A DNA stretch of 64,000 nucleotides from Desulfovibrio intestinalis (GTDB taxonomy: Bacteria; Desulfobacterota; Desulfovibrionia; Desulfovibrionales; Desulfovibrionaceae). The notes beneath the pieces were generated by a model. The model was given only the letters and a program-made list of their open reading frames with translations, was not told the origin of the DNA and made no database searches. Location: contig NZ_JACHGO010000005.1 of assembly GCF_014202345.1 (NCBI RefSeq), forward strand, positions 1 to 64,000, read 5' to 3'. Made by a program: the position numbers and the translations under genes. Positions 24,273 through 32,823 of the stretch are shown here, one piece after another (positions within the stretch are counted from its first letter, which is position 1; every line of letters begins with the position of its first letter).

Positions 24273-26372
24273 TTAAAATTTGAGCTCAAACCCCACCATA
24301 ACTGTGGTTCCCGGCATGTAATACAGTTGCCTGTCCTTGCCGTCACTTGTTTTTTCCATAGCGTAAGCATAGGGCGTATTAAAGATGTTGTTCACAGCCA
24401 CGTAAACTTTGCCTTCTTCCAGGTGCAGGTCGTCATAGCTGAACATGTAGTCCAGCCGCAGATTGACCACATTGATTTCAGGTAGTTTGTCAATTTCCTT
24501 GAGCTTCGTGAAATTGCTAGCCGGATTGGCCGTTGCCGATGTGCGTGCCAGTGTGCCCGCATAAACATCCTGCAAATGCTGATAGTCGCCGCTTAAGCGA
24601 AAATGCTCCAGAAAATCCCATTTGAAGCCAGCCTGCAAGGCAAAGCTGGGGGTATAGGGCAATTCATTTGTAGTTTCGCCATTGTCACCTTTGGCCCAGG
24701 CTTTAATCCACGTTCCTGCCGCAAAGATTTCAACCCCGTCTATGGGGGTTACAGAACCGGCCAATTCAAAACCGTCAGTTTTGTATTCTGCGGTAGAAGA
24801 ATTGAAAAATGATGCAGTGGGAGATGGGCCAAACATATAGGCGCGCAGCCTGTCTCTGCCGTCATCATGAAAATAGGTGGCACTGGCACTGAACACACCG
24901 GGCATGGTGTGCTTTAACGCCACTTCGTAATGATCTATGACTTCCGGTTTGATATCCTTGGTGTCGAAGCTGCCGGGCAGGGACTTATTGGCCAGAAAAT
25001 TTTGCAGTACTACCGGACTGGGATAATTGACCCCACGCGAATAGTTGAAGCTCAGGTCTGTATTGGCATATCCGAGCACCAGGCCAGCCTGGGGCGCTGC
25101 ATGGTCTTCAAAGAGGTTGCTGCTATATATGCGTATTCCAGCTGATGGCGTTACGTGGAACCCATCTATGCTGCCAAAAAGCTGGCTGGCGGCAAAATAA
25201 GGTGAAAACAGCGTCTGATCGGGAAAATCCCAACTTGTTGAAGTGCGTGTTTTGTACTGTTCCTGATAGTTCTGGAGGCGAGACATATCCAGGTCAAATC
25301 CTGCGACAAATTCACTTCCTTCCCACACAGAGAACGTTTCGCGCCCGCGGATGCCATACAGATCGTTGGTCTGACGAGACATGGCTGTACCGCTGTTTTC
25401 GCCCCTTATGTGAAACAACGTATTGTTATAATACCCCTTAAGATAGCCTGAGGCATTGTTGTAGTTATTGTTCAAAGAAAGTGTGGCAAGACTGGTTTCC
25501 GTGTCATATCGGTCAGTGGTGCGCGTGTCGGTTATGGGGTTATTGGGAACCTGGGTTTTGGCATCCACGCGGTTAGCCATAAGCCGCATGCCCCAGTTGT
25601 CGCCAAAGGCAATGCCCAAATTGCCGTAATAACTGGCCTGATGTCCGGCACTATGATCCACGTGCCCCAATGTGCTGATCCAGCTCTGTGCTGCATAGAT
25701 GTCGACATTGCCTTTTTTAGCCCCCATGCCCACATTTTCCGCAACGGTTCCATAGCTGCCTGCTTCTGAACCTACACGCAGTTCATACCCTTCTTCCGTC
25801 ATGTACTTGGGAATAAAATTAATCATTCCATACCCGCTGCCGAAACGTGAAGGCTGCGGTGCTTTGTATATCTCCATACCACCCAGGGCATACACAGGAA
25901 TACCGTCAGCCAACGCCTGGCCGTAGAGCACCCCACTGCGCGGCACGTCGTCAAAGAAAATATTAAGGTCAGGACTGGGGTGGCTTGCCCCGCGCCCACG
26001 GATATAAAGGCTGTGCGACGTCTGTCCACCGATAATATTTTTCTTTTGGTACATAACGCCCGGCACATTGCGAAGAGCATCATAAAAATCCAGAGAATTT
26101 TGCCTCTTAATTTGTTCTTCCGTCACAACGTTGTACTGGGTTCCAAAACGGGTCTGAACAGGAACCGAAGGAGGTTGATCTGCCACACCGTACGCGGTTA
26201 TCGCTGGTAATGTGAAAGCGGTCAGACTTCCCTGCGTAAGGCCTGTTTTTCGTTCTGGAACATCCTGCTGTGATGGATTCTGACTATCTTGCGGGCCTTC
26301 TGCCCGTGCAAGGGAACACCACATGCAAGTACAAACGAACAGCATGCCCACTATGGATAGCACCTTCCTCAT
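24273..26372 (-). CDS. TonB-dependent outer-membrane receptor
   Basis: A 699-residue receptor. The start at 26372 follows GGGAGG; a signal peptide with LARA cleavage comes first. The plug domain is marked by YNVVTEEQIKRQNSLDFYDA, LRNVPGVMYQKKN and RGRGASHPSPDLNIFFDDVPRSG is its end. A 22-stranded barrel follows, ending in the aromatic strand GTTVMVGFELKF. No TonB box can be named with certainty, although TAYGVADQPPSVPV is in the right place. It would import a metal complex or chelate with energy from TonB. Two NikR-like sites lie 90-260 bp upstream, so a nickel chelate is the best guess. Confidence 0.9.
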   Translation of the reverse strand: MRKVLSIVGMLFVCTCMWCSLARAEGPQDSQNPSQQDVPERKTGLTQGSLTAFTLPAITAYGVADQPPSVPVQTRFGTQYNVVTEEQIKRQNSLDFYDALRNVPGVMYQKKNIIGGQTSHSLYIRGRGASHPSPDLNIFFDDVPRSGVLYGQALADGIPVYALGGMEIYKAPQPSRFGSGYGMINFIPKYMTEEGYELRVGSEAGSYGTVAENVGMGAKKGNVDIYAAQSWISTLGHVDHSAGHQASYYGNLGIAFGDNWGMRLMANRVDAKTQVPNNPITDTRTTDRYDTETSLATLSLNNNYNNASGYLKGYYNNTLFHIRGENSGTAMSRQTNDLYGIRGRETFSVWEGSEFVAGFDLDMSRLQNYQEQYKTRTSTSWDFPDQTLFSPYFAASQLFGSIDGFHVTPSAGIRIYSSNLFEDHAAPQAGLVLGYANTDLSFNYSRGVNYPSPVVLQNFLANKSLPGSFDTKDIKPEVIDHYEVALKHTMPGVFSASATYFHDDGRDRLRAYMFGPSPTASFFNSSTAEYKTDGFELAGSVTPIDGVEIFAAGTWIKAWAKGDNGETTNELPYTPSFALQAGFKWDFLEHFRLSGDYQHLQDVYAGTLARTSATANPASNFTKLKEIDKLPEINVVNLRLDYMFSYDDLHLEEGKVYVAVNNIFNTPYAYAMEKTSDGKDRQLYYMPGTTVMVGFELKF

Positions 26373-26459
26373 CCGAAACCTCCCTCTCGTGTGAATGACC
26401 GGCTTATCCAGTTCATTGTTAGATTTTTTGAAATATGGGTTCCCCACAACCCTTACGCA

Positions 26460-26486
26460 GTAACACATTTTTTAAAAAGGTAGCAC
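26460..26486. promoter_or_regulatory. NikR-like site, degenerate, upstream of the receptor gene
   Basis: GTAACAC, 13 bases, then GTAGCAC. It has the same 20-bp period as the better sites nearby, but the halves run in the same direction, so it matches 10 of 14 positions of the inverted consensus GTGTTAC-N13-GTAACAC. It lies 88 bp before the receptor ATG. Confidence 0.4.
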
Positions 26487-26606
26487 CATATGGGCGTGCA
26501 AATTCACCCCTGTTGCCGAAGCCGACAAGGTGAATTCAATAAAAATATTTAACACCCAAATGTTATTAAAGAATTTATTTCGATTGAATTAACAGTACAT
26601 TAATTC

Positions 26607-26633
26607 GTGTTATTTTATATAAAAAGGTAACAC
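26607..26633. promoter_or_regulatory. NikR-like operator upstream of the receptor operon
   Basis: GTGTTAT, 13 bases, then GTAACAC: 13 of 14 positions of the GTGTTAC-N13-GTAACAC signal reported, as I recall, for nickel regulation in Desulfovibrio. It is 235 bp before the receptor start and after the terminator of the nik operon, so it should act on the receptor operon. Confidence 0.65.
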
Positions 26634-26792
26634 ACGCTATAAAGAACCTGGGCGCACGTCAAGCCATTAGTAAAAACTGACAACGAAAAAAAGAAGATAA
26701 ATGGGCGCTCCGCTAGCAGCCAAAATATTTGGCTTCCGGGATGATTTTGTGAGGCAGCTTGGTGATGTTTAGTAGCAAGTAAGATTAAAAGC

Positions 26793-26816
26793 GGCCCTCA
26801 AAAGAATCTGAGGGCC
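26793..26816 (-). terminator. Intrinsic terminator of the nik operon
   Basis: GGCCCTCA pairs with TGAGGGCC around an 8-base loop; on the minus strand GCTTTTAATC follows. It comes 17 bp after the stop of the second methyltransferase. Between it and the receptor gene lie only the two NikR-like sites. Confidence 0.7.
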
Positions 26817-26833
26817 ACTCGCAGTAACATTCA

Positions 26834-27607
26834 TTATTTCATGGCACGTATGGCAAACATAGGCACAGGGTTGTAGGTTGCATCCTGTTCTGTATAGATG
26901 CGTGAGCTTAGCTTCATGTCACATTGGCATTGGGAAAAGCCAATATCGCGCAAAACACGCATGTCCCAATCCGGGCGTGATTCGCGACTAAGGGGCAGTT
27001 CACGGCGAATGCATTCGCATTCTTCCATCATACCGTCGTCCATGCCAACATGCGCGTGTGTTCCTGGGTGGCGGACAACGTCCATAAAGGATACGGAGCC
27101 ATAGTTTGCGTCGAAGTTCAGTAAGATTCCGCCAGAGCGTAACACGCGGTACCATTCTTTGTATGCCTCGGCAGCGTCTTGTAGGGTCCACGTCAGGTTA
27201 CGGGAAATAACTACATCCATGCTCTCGCCTTCAAAGTTCAGGCAGCTCGCATCCATTTTTTGAAAGTCGACAGCGCAGCCATGTTGTTTGGCTATGAGGC
27301 GGCCCTCTTCAAGCATGGCTTCGCTCATATCAATTCCGCAGGCTGTATGGCCTTGCTGTGCCAGAAGAATTGCAAAAAAACCTGTGCCAGTACCTATATC
27401 AAGAACGCGTAAGGGCTGTTTGCCTTGCAGATGTGGTAAAATTTCGGCTAGCCATTGGTTTTTTTTGTCACTGCTCAATTCCACTCTGCGTGTGGTTCCA
27501 TAGCTGCCTGCCCTGCGGGACCAGTAGCGTTCAATGCGGCTACTCAACGCACTGTCATTATGGGATATAGGTTCGCTGCTTGCAGAAGAGGGGGCTGTAT
27601 AGTTCAT
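26834..27607 (-). CDS. SAM-dependent methyltransferase at the end of the nik operon
   Basis: A 257-residue class I methyltransferase: RVLDIGTGTGFFAILLA is motif I, CGIDMSEAMLEEG motif II, MDVVISRNLTWTL motif IV and EWYRVLRSGGILLNFD the post-motif. It is encoded 46 bp after nikE on the same strand and belongs to the nik transcript. A methyltransferase at the end of a nickel/peptide-type ABC operon hints at chelator modification or detoxification, but no substrate can be read from the sequence. It is distinct in sequence from the methyltransferase at 23604. Confidence 0.82.
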   Translation of the reverse strand: MNYTAPSSASSEPISHNDSALSSRIERYWSRRAGSYGTTRRVELSSDKKNQWLAEILPHLQGKQPLRVLDIGTGTGFFAILLAQQGHTACGIDMSEAMLEEGRLIAKQHGCAVDFQKMDASCLNFEGESMDVVISRNLTWTLQDAAEAYKEWYRVLRSGGILLNFDANYGSVSFMDVVRHPGTHAHVGMDDGMMEECECIRRELPLSRESRPDWDMRVLRDIGFSQCQCDMKLSSRIYTEQDATYNPVPMFAIRAMK

Positions 27608-27653
27608 GAAGATTCCTTATTTGTAATGAATACAATGGTGAGAAGGATCGGTT

Positions 27654-28415
27654 CTATTTGCCCGTCCAGCGGGATTGAAAGAGGATTGCTGAACCAATAA
27701 GCCTTTTGGCGTAATCACTCGATACATGGGCAAGAGCAGTGCTGGAGCACTGCTCAACAACGCTGCCCTTCTGTAAAAAATAAATATCATCACAGAGGTA
27801 TGTGACGGCCTGCAGGTCATGCGCTATGAAAAAATAGGTCATATCCCCCTTCAGTTCACGCAGCAGCTCAAGTATTTTTGCCTGCACCGAAACATCAAGA
27901 GAGCTTATGGCTTCGTCAAAAAGAACGAAGGTTGGGTTTGTTGCAATGGCGCGAGCGATGCAAGCTCGTTGCAACTGCCCGCCGCTTACCTCGTGAGGAA
28001 GATGATTTGTCAGCTTGGGTGAAAGACTTACTCGATCCATAAGCTCGGCAATGGTGGCATCTGTTCCTTTGCTTTTACCACAGGCAACCAGCGGTTCTCG
28101 AATGATGTCTGCAATGGTGTAGGCCGGGTTTACTGATGTGGTATAGTCCTGAAAAACGACGCTCATTCCGCCAGCATGTTTTTTTCGCCATTGCCTTACG
28201 GGTTGCCCCTGCATAAGAATGCGACCGCTGTCTGCCGGTTCAAGGCCAAGAATCAAACGCCCCAGCGTGCTTTTTCCGCTGCCACTTTCACCCACAAGAC
28301 CAACTGACGCTCCGGCAGGTACGGAAATGTTTATTCCGTGCAGCACCGGCTGCTTTTCAGTCCGCCAAAAACCACCTTTGCCGTAGCTTTTACAAACGTT
28401 AGCCACTTCAAGCAT
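27654..28415 (-). CDS. nikE: Nickel/peptide ABC transporter, second ATPase
   Basis: A 253-residue ABC ATPase of the oligopeptide/nickel group (F/E type): Walker A GESGSGKSTLGRL, Q-loop VVFQDYTTS, signature EVSGGQLQRACIARAI, Walker B FVLFDEAISSLD and switch His FIAHDLQ. The Walker B Glu-Ala (DEA instead of DEP) is a small variant also seen in nickel-type members. Its start overlaps the end of the nikD-like gene by 8 bp. The nickel name rests on NikA similarity and operon context. Confidence 0.85.
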   Translation of the reverse strand: MLEVANVCKSYGKGGFWRTEKQPVLHGINISVPAGASVGLVGESGSGKSTLGRLILGLEPADSGRILMQGQPVRQWRKKHAGGMSVVFQDYTTSVNPAYTIADIIREPLVACGKSKGTDATIAELMDRVSLSPKLTNHLPHEVSGGQLQRACIARAIATNPTFVLFDEAISSLDVSVQAKILELLRELKGDMTYFFIAHDLQAVTYLCDDIYFLQKGSVVEQCSSTALAHVSSDYAKRLIGSAILFQSRWTGK

Positions 28416-29235
28416 GGCATTTCTCCAGGATGGACTTGAAGTTTTTTGTCAAAGCCATGCGCGTTCTGATCAGGTATTGGGTATACGGGTGTTGCGGGGC
28501 GTTAAAAATATCCTCGGCACGCCCTGATTCAACGCATTCACCGTCTTTCATGACCAGCAATTCGTCCGCAAGGCGCTGCACAATGCCCAAGTCGTGAGAA
28601 ACAAAAATCATGGCTGTGTTGTGGGTTTTTCGCAATTCAAAAAACTGCTGTACAACTTCATACTGTGTTTCCGCGTCCAGTGCCGTGGTTGGTTCGTCTG
28701 CAATGATACTTGCTGGTTTCATTATCAGGGCCAAAGCTATCATGCAGCGTTGCAGCATGCCCCCTGACAGCTGGTGCGGGTAGCTGTTCAGTACCGTTTC
28801 GGGATTGGCAATACACACGCGTTCAAGCATATCCATAGCCAAGTGTTTTGCTTGTGCCATGCCACATATGCCGTGTGCTGACATGGTTTCCAGAAACTGT
28901 TTATCGAGCGTGTAGAGTGGGTCAAAGGCCGTCATAGGTTGCTGCATGACCATAGCTATTTTACTTCCACGCAGGCTTCTCATGGTTTCTTGTGGGGCAT
29001 GCAAAAGATCCATTCCCTCAAATATGACCGTACCATCTGCTTGCAGCGTGGGAGGCAATAGTCCCATAAGGCTCCGGCAAACAAGCGTTTTACCACTGCC
29101 GCTTTCACCTACGATGCCAAGGCAGGTTCCTGCATCAAGCGTGAAATTCAAATCATGAACCAGTTGCAGCATTTTTCCGGGATGCGTGATATGCAAATTG
29201 CGCACTTCAAACACGGGATTATTGCAATTTGTCAT
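28408..29235 (-). CDS. nikD: Nickel/peptide ABC transporter, first ATPase
   Basis: A 275-residue ABC ATPase of the oligopeptide/nickel D type: Walker [16 protein letters not shown]-loop [12 protein letters not shown], signature [16 protein letters not shown], Walker [13 protein letters not shown], switch His FVSHDLGI, and the usual C-terminal [16 protein letters not shown] tail of this subfamily. ATG at 29235 overlaps the nikC stop by four bases (ATGA), which fixes the start even though the frame is open further upstream. Confidence 0.88.
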   Translation of the reverse strand: MTNCNNPVFEVRNLHITHPGKMLQLVHDLNFTLDAGTCLGIVGESGSGKTLVCRSLMGLLPPTLQADGTVIFEGMDLLHAPQETMRSLRGSKIAMVMQQPMTAFDPLYTLDKQFLETMSAHGICGMAQAKHLAMDMLERVCIANPETVLNSYPHQLSGGMLQRCMIALALIMKPASIIADEPTTALDAETQYEVVQQFFELRKTHNTAMIFVSHDLGIVQRLADELLVMKDGECVESGRAEDIFNAPQHPYTQYLIRTRMALTKNFKSILEKCHA

Positions 29236-30074
29236 ATACGCACACCTTCTGCCGTGGTGTGGGCGGGATCCAGTGCGTCCCGCAGGCTGTCGCCCAGAAA
29301 ATTGAAAGCCGCCACAACTAACAGTATGAGCAGGCCGGGGGGGAGCATCTGCTGTGGATACATGCTCATGATGTCCTTGGCATCGCTGAGCATGGCCCCC
29401 CATTCCGGTGTGGGAGGCTGCACGCCAAGTCCCAGGAAGGACAGGGCGGATACGGCCAAAATGACTGCTCCTGTATCCAGCGTAGCCAGTACAATTATTT
29501 CTCCGGCAGCGGCTGGCAGAAGATGTTTGCGAAAAATGTGCAGGGTGCTGCACCCGGCTACACGCGAAAACCGCACGTAGTTCATGTCTGAATACTGCAT
29601 GACTGTTGAGCGGATCATGCGTGTATACCAGGGCCACTTGGCTATAATACTGGCAATGACAATGTTGCCGAGCCCTGGCCCGAGCATGCCCACAATGGCA
29701 AGAATCATGACTTCACTGGGAAAAGACATCATTGCATCGCAAAAGCGCATGATGGTTTCATCCACCTTGCCGCGAAAAAAACCAGCCACAAGCCCCAGAA
29801 ATGTCCCCACAAAAACGGTGAGCAGCATGGCCAGAAGTGAGAACCCCAAGGTTGCCCGGCCACCCCACATGAGCCGCGAAAGTACGTCGCGCCCTAGCTG
29901 GTCAGTCCCTAATGGATGCGAAAAGCTTAAGCCAGCAAACTTGTCCTTAACATTTATGGCGGTGGGGTCGTAAGGAGCCAGCCAGGGAGCAAAAAGAGCC
30001 GCAATAGCCACCATACCCAGAAAGGCCATACACCACATGGCCATGCGGTCTTGGCGTAATGCTTTCCACATCAT
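29232..30074 (-). CDS. nikC: Nickel/peptide ABC transporter, permease C
   Basis: A 280-residue permease of the DppC/NikC type. It has an N-terminal helix MAMWCMAFLGMVAIAALFAPW followed by the PTAINVKDKF periplasmic segment, then GTDQLGRDVLSRLMWGGRATL, and four to five more helices with the EAA loop near YVRFSRVAGCSTLHIFRKHLLP. The start overlaps the nikB stop by four bases. It forms the transmembrane pore with NikB. Confidence 0.88.
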   Translation of the reverse strand: MMWKALRQDRMAMWCMAFLGMVAIAALFAPWLAPYDPTAINVKDKFAGLSFSHPLGTDQLGRDVLSRLMWGGRATLGFSLLAMLLTVFVGTFLGLVAGFFRGKVDETIMRFCDAMMSFPSEVMILAIVGMLGPGLGNIVIASIIAKWPWYTRMIRSTVMQYSDMNYVRFSRVAGCSTLHIFRKHLLPAAAGEIIVLATLDTGAVILAVSALSFLGLGVQPPTPEWGAMLSDAKDIMSMYPQQMLPPGLLILLVVAAFNFLGDSLRDALDPAHTTAEGVRI

Positions 30075-31006
30075 TGCTGGCTCCCGTTGCGCATGCGAGG
30101 GTCGATGGCAGCGCAAAGAATGTCCATGAGCAGGTTAAAACCCACGAACAGCACGGCCATGAGCAGCACATAGGCCTGAATAACAGGGAAATCTCTGTTG
30201 AAAATTGAGGTCACGCACAGCCAACCCAGGCCCGGCCATGCGAAAATGGTTTCCACCACAAAAGTTCCGGCCATTAGCTTTGGAAGCGACATGCCAAGCC
30301 CTGTGAGCGTGGATTGCAGCGAATTGCGAAAGATATGCCGCCAGATTGTCCCAGGGTAAAGGCCGCGTGCCCGTGCGAATAACACGTAGTTGCTCTGCTT
30401 GTTGCGCACCATGCTGTTACGAAGCAGGCGCGCATAGGTGGCAGTGTATGTCAGGGAGAGCGTTATGGCTGGAAGGATAACGGAATATGCGCTGTTCATG
30501 CCGCTGGTGGGCAGCCAGTCCAGCTTTACGGCGAAAAGCCACATAAGGAGTAACCCTGCCCAGAATCCAGGCACGGCCGTTCCCAGAAATATCAGTCCAC
30601 GTAGCAGATAGTCCACAGGTCTGCTTTCATAGCGGGCGCATATAAATGCCATGCCGATGCTGCAGACAGCCGTGATAATGGTGGCAACGGCAGCCAACCA
30701 AAGAGTAGGGGGCAAGGCTTTGGCCAATTCCTGTGCCACTGGTTTGTCGTCAACGTAACGTCTGCCCAGGTCGCCTTGTACGGCAGAACTTATCCAGTCT
30801 ACATAACGAGTCAGAAAAGGCTTGTTTAATCCCAGCTTTTCTCGGGTAAGCTCAAGTACTTCTTCTGTGGGCACAATCTCATTAACGCGTACGGCTACTT
30901 CAGCCGGGTCACTGGGGCTCAGCTGAATAACCATAAATGCCAGAAAAGAAATGACTAGCAGTAGTGGAATAGTACCCAGAAGGCGATGCAATATGTATGT
31001 TTTCAT
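30071..31006 (-). CDS. nikB: Nickel/peptide ABC transporter, permease B
   Basis: A 311-residue permease of the DppB/NikB type with six predicted helices. Family marks include LHRLLGTIPLLLVISFLAFM at the N-terminus, PSDPAEVA, QGDLGRRYVDDKPV, and the coupling loop NYVLFARARGLYPGTIWRHI. The FVVETIFAWPGLGWLCVTSIFNRDFPVIQA stretch (split here only for reading) is typical of the group. The gene is 60 bp after nikA and coupled to nikC. It partners NikC in moving nickel, or a nickel complex, across the inner membrane. Confidence 0.88.
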   Translation of the reverse strand: MKTYILHRLLGTIPLLLVISFLAFMVIQLSPSDPAEVAVRVNEIVPTEEVLELTREKLGLNKPFLTRYVDWISSAVQGDLGRRYVDDKPVAQELAKALPPTLWLAAVATIITAVCSIGMAFICARYESRPVDYLLRGLIFLGTAVPGFWAGLLLMWLFAVKLDWLPTSGMNSAYSVILPAITLSLTYTATYARLLRNSMVRNKQSNYVLFARARGLYPGTIWRHIFRNSLQSTLTGLGMSLPKLMAGTFVVETIFAWPGLGWLCVTSIFNRDFPVIQAYVLLMAVLFVGFNLLMDILCAAIDPRMRNGSQQ

Positions 31007-31066
31007 ACAGAAAGATTCATGCGCACCACCTGTACAGGGGTGCGCATGCTTATGATTGGTTACAGC

Positions 31067-32666
31067 TTAACGGGTAGAGTTCTGGAAATACATGGTCTCA
31101 AAGGGTATTTCATACTGGGAGGCTCCGAAGCCGACCCCTTGCAAGGCTTTGCTGTGCACGGCTTTGGTGCGGGAATACGTAAGGGGAATATATACCCCTT
31201 CATCATGAATGTAAGTCAGGATATCCCGGTACATCTTTTTTCTGGCGTCTTCAGTAGGTTCTATCATGAGTTCGGTGATAGCTTTGTCCAGCCATTCCTT
31301 GCGCTCAAGTCCAACCTGTGCCTGATAATCGCCGTGAGCGGGAATCCGCCAGGATGAAAGATAGGATTGGGGATCGTAAGGCGTACCCCAGGAGAGCGAG
31401 TATTGCAGTTCAAAATCGCCGGTCTTCTGGCGGTCAAGAAATGCCTGCTTTTCCTCGCCGATAATCTTCATCTCAATGCCGATTTTTTTCAGGTCGCTCT
31501 GCATATATTCGCCAATGGTGCGTTCCTGTGCATTTTGCGAGTTGTAATACAGGCGAACAACCGCTTTTTTGCCATCTTTGTAACGCCAGCCGTCTTCACC
31601 TGTTTTCCAGCCAGCCGCATCAAGCAGTTCAGCAGCTTTGGCCGGATCATAGTGACGGGCTGGCAAGCCAAGATCGCAGTAATGAACTGTGGGCGAAATA
31701 AGCGTGTCGGCCACGCTTTCAGTGCCGTTGAGCACGCCTTCCGCAATGGCTTGCTTGTTAACGGCATACTGCAGGGCTTCACGTACGGCTTTTTCTTCTG
31801 TGACGGGCTGATGAGCGTTGAGTAAAATGGCGCGTGAGGCCACAGGTGCGCTGATGGCAGTGACGTACTTTCCTTCCTTTTGCAAGGCATTGAAGGCATC
31901 AAGGTTCAGCATGTCTCCGTCCGACCCGAACAGCAAATCAATTTCACCTTTCTGCAGGGCCAGCATGATGGTCTGATGGTCCGGCATGACCCGCCAGCGC
32001 ACCGTATCCAGTTTTGGCATTGTTCCCCAATAGTTTTTATTGGTTGTAAACAATGCGTATTGTTTGTCTTTATGCTCAGTTAGCACCCACGGGCCAGTGC
32101 CTGCATAGCCAGAGACTCCGTCTTTGGTTTGCCCGTTCACAAAGCAATTGGGGGAAATGAAACGGAAGGGGCGCACCAGGCCAAGCTCCACCAGAGTGGG
32201 GTAGTACGGGTGCTTCATCACCAGTTTGAAGGTGTGTTCGTCTATGACTTCATTTCGGTCGATGAGGTTAACCATATCAAGCCATGCATGACGTGGCTTG
32301 TTAGCTACAATGGCGTCCATATTGAGCTTAACGGCTTCAGCGTTAAAAGGTGCTCCATCTGTGAAGTGAACCCCTTTGCGCAGATGGAAGGTGTACTCCT
32401 TGCCGTCGGGAGAAATTTCCCAGCTTTCCGCCAGCCAGGGTTTAACGCCCTCTGTCGTGTTTATGACCAAGGGTTCAAAAACCATGTTCTGCGCGGCCAT
32501 CTCCCCGGAGTACAAGTGCGGATTGATATTACGGATGTCCTTGGTGCTGGCGTATGACATCTCCGTGCGCGCTGCCTGTGGCTGATCTTTTTTTTTCGCT
32601 GCTTTCACAAGCCGCAATAGAAAGGCAGCACAAAAGGGCCGCCAGCAAAAAGACTAATTTTCGCAT
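31067..32666 (-). CDS. nikA: Nickel-binding lipoprotein NikA, frame broken at a run of nine As
   Basis: An extracytoplasmic binding protein of the nickel/peptide group. The NikA-like end is clear: QSYLSSWRIPAHGDYQAQ and YRDILTYIHDEGVYIPLTYS. Translation from ATG at 32666 (GGAG upstream) gives a lipoprotein signal, MRKLVFLLAALLCCLSIAAC, then ESSEKK. At nine As on the coding strand (Ts at 32588-32596) the frame must shift to reach KDQPQAARTEMSYAS and the roughly 500-residue mature protein. Deleting one A restores one open frame. It could be a slippage-controlled gene, a phase-variable lipoprotein, a sequencing error or a fresh mutation. It heads the nikABCDE-methyltransferase operon. Confidence 0.85.
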
Positions 32667-32712
32667 GATGGTGCTCCATATTCGCGAAAAACATACTTTC
32701 TTGTTGACTTTA

Positions 32713-32784
32713 GTAGCATGTTTTTTCAAAAGGTATTACCCAAAGTGTGGCGTATTGGTAACACGATTATAATAATCGTGTCTA
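32713..32784. promoter_or_regulatory. nikA-porin divergent regulatory region with NikR-like half-sites and a palindrome
   Basis: GTAGCAT (32713) and GTATTAC (32733), then GTAACAC (32758) and GTGTCTA (32778), are pairs each with 13 bases between the halves, as at the better NikR-like sites, but they match the inverted consensus less well. Inside the second pair is a 21-bp palindrome, ACACGATTAT-A-ATAATCGTGT, at 32761-32781. This stretch lies between the divergent nikA and porin genes and could control both. Confidence 0.45.
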
Positions 32785-32823
32785 GGTGGGGTTTAAAGAA
32801 TAATCGCGATGTTGGGGATGATT

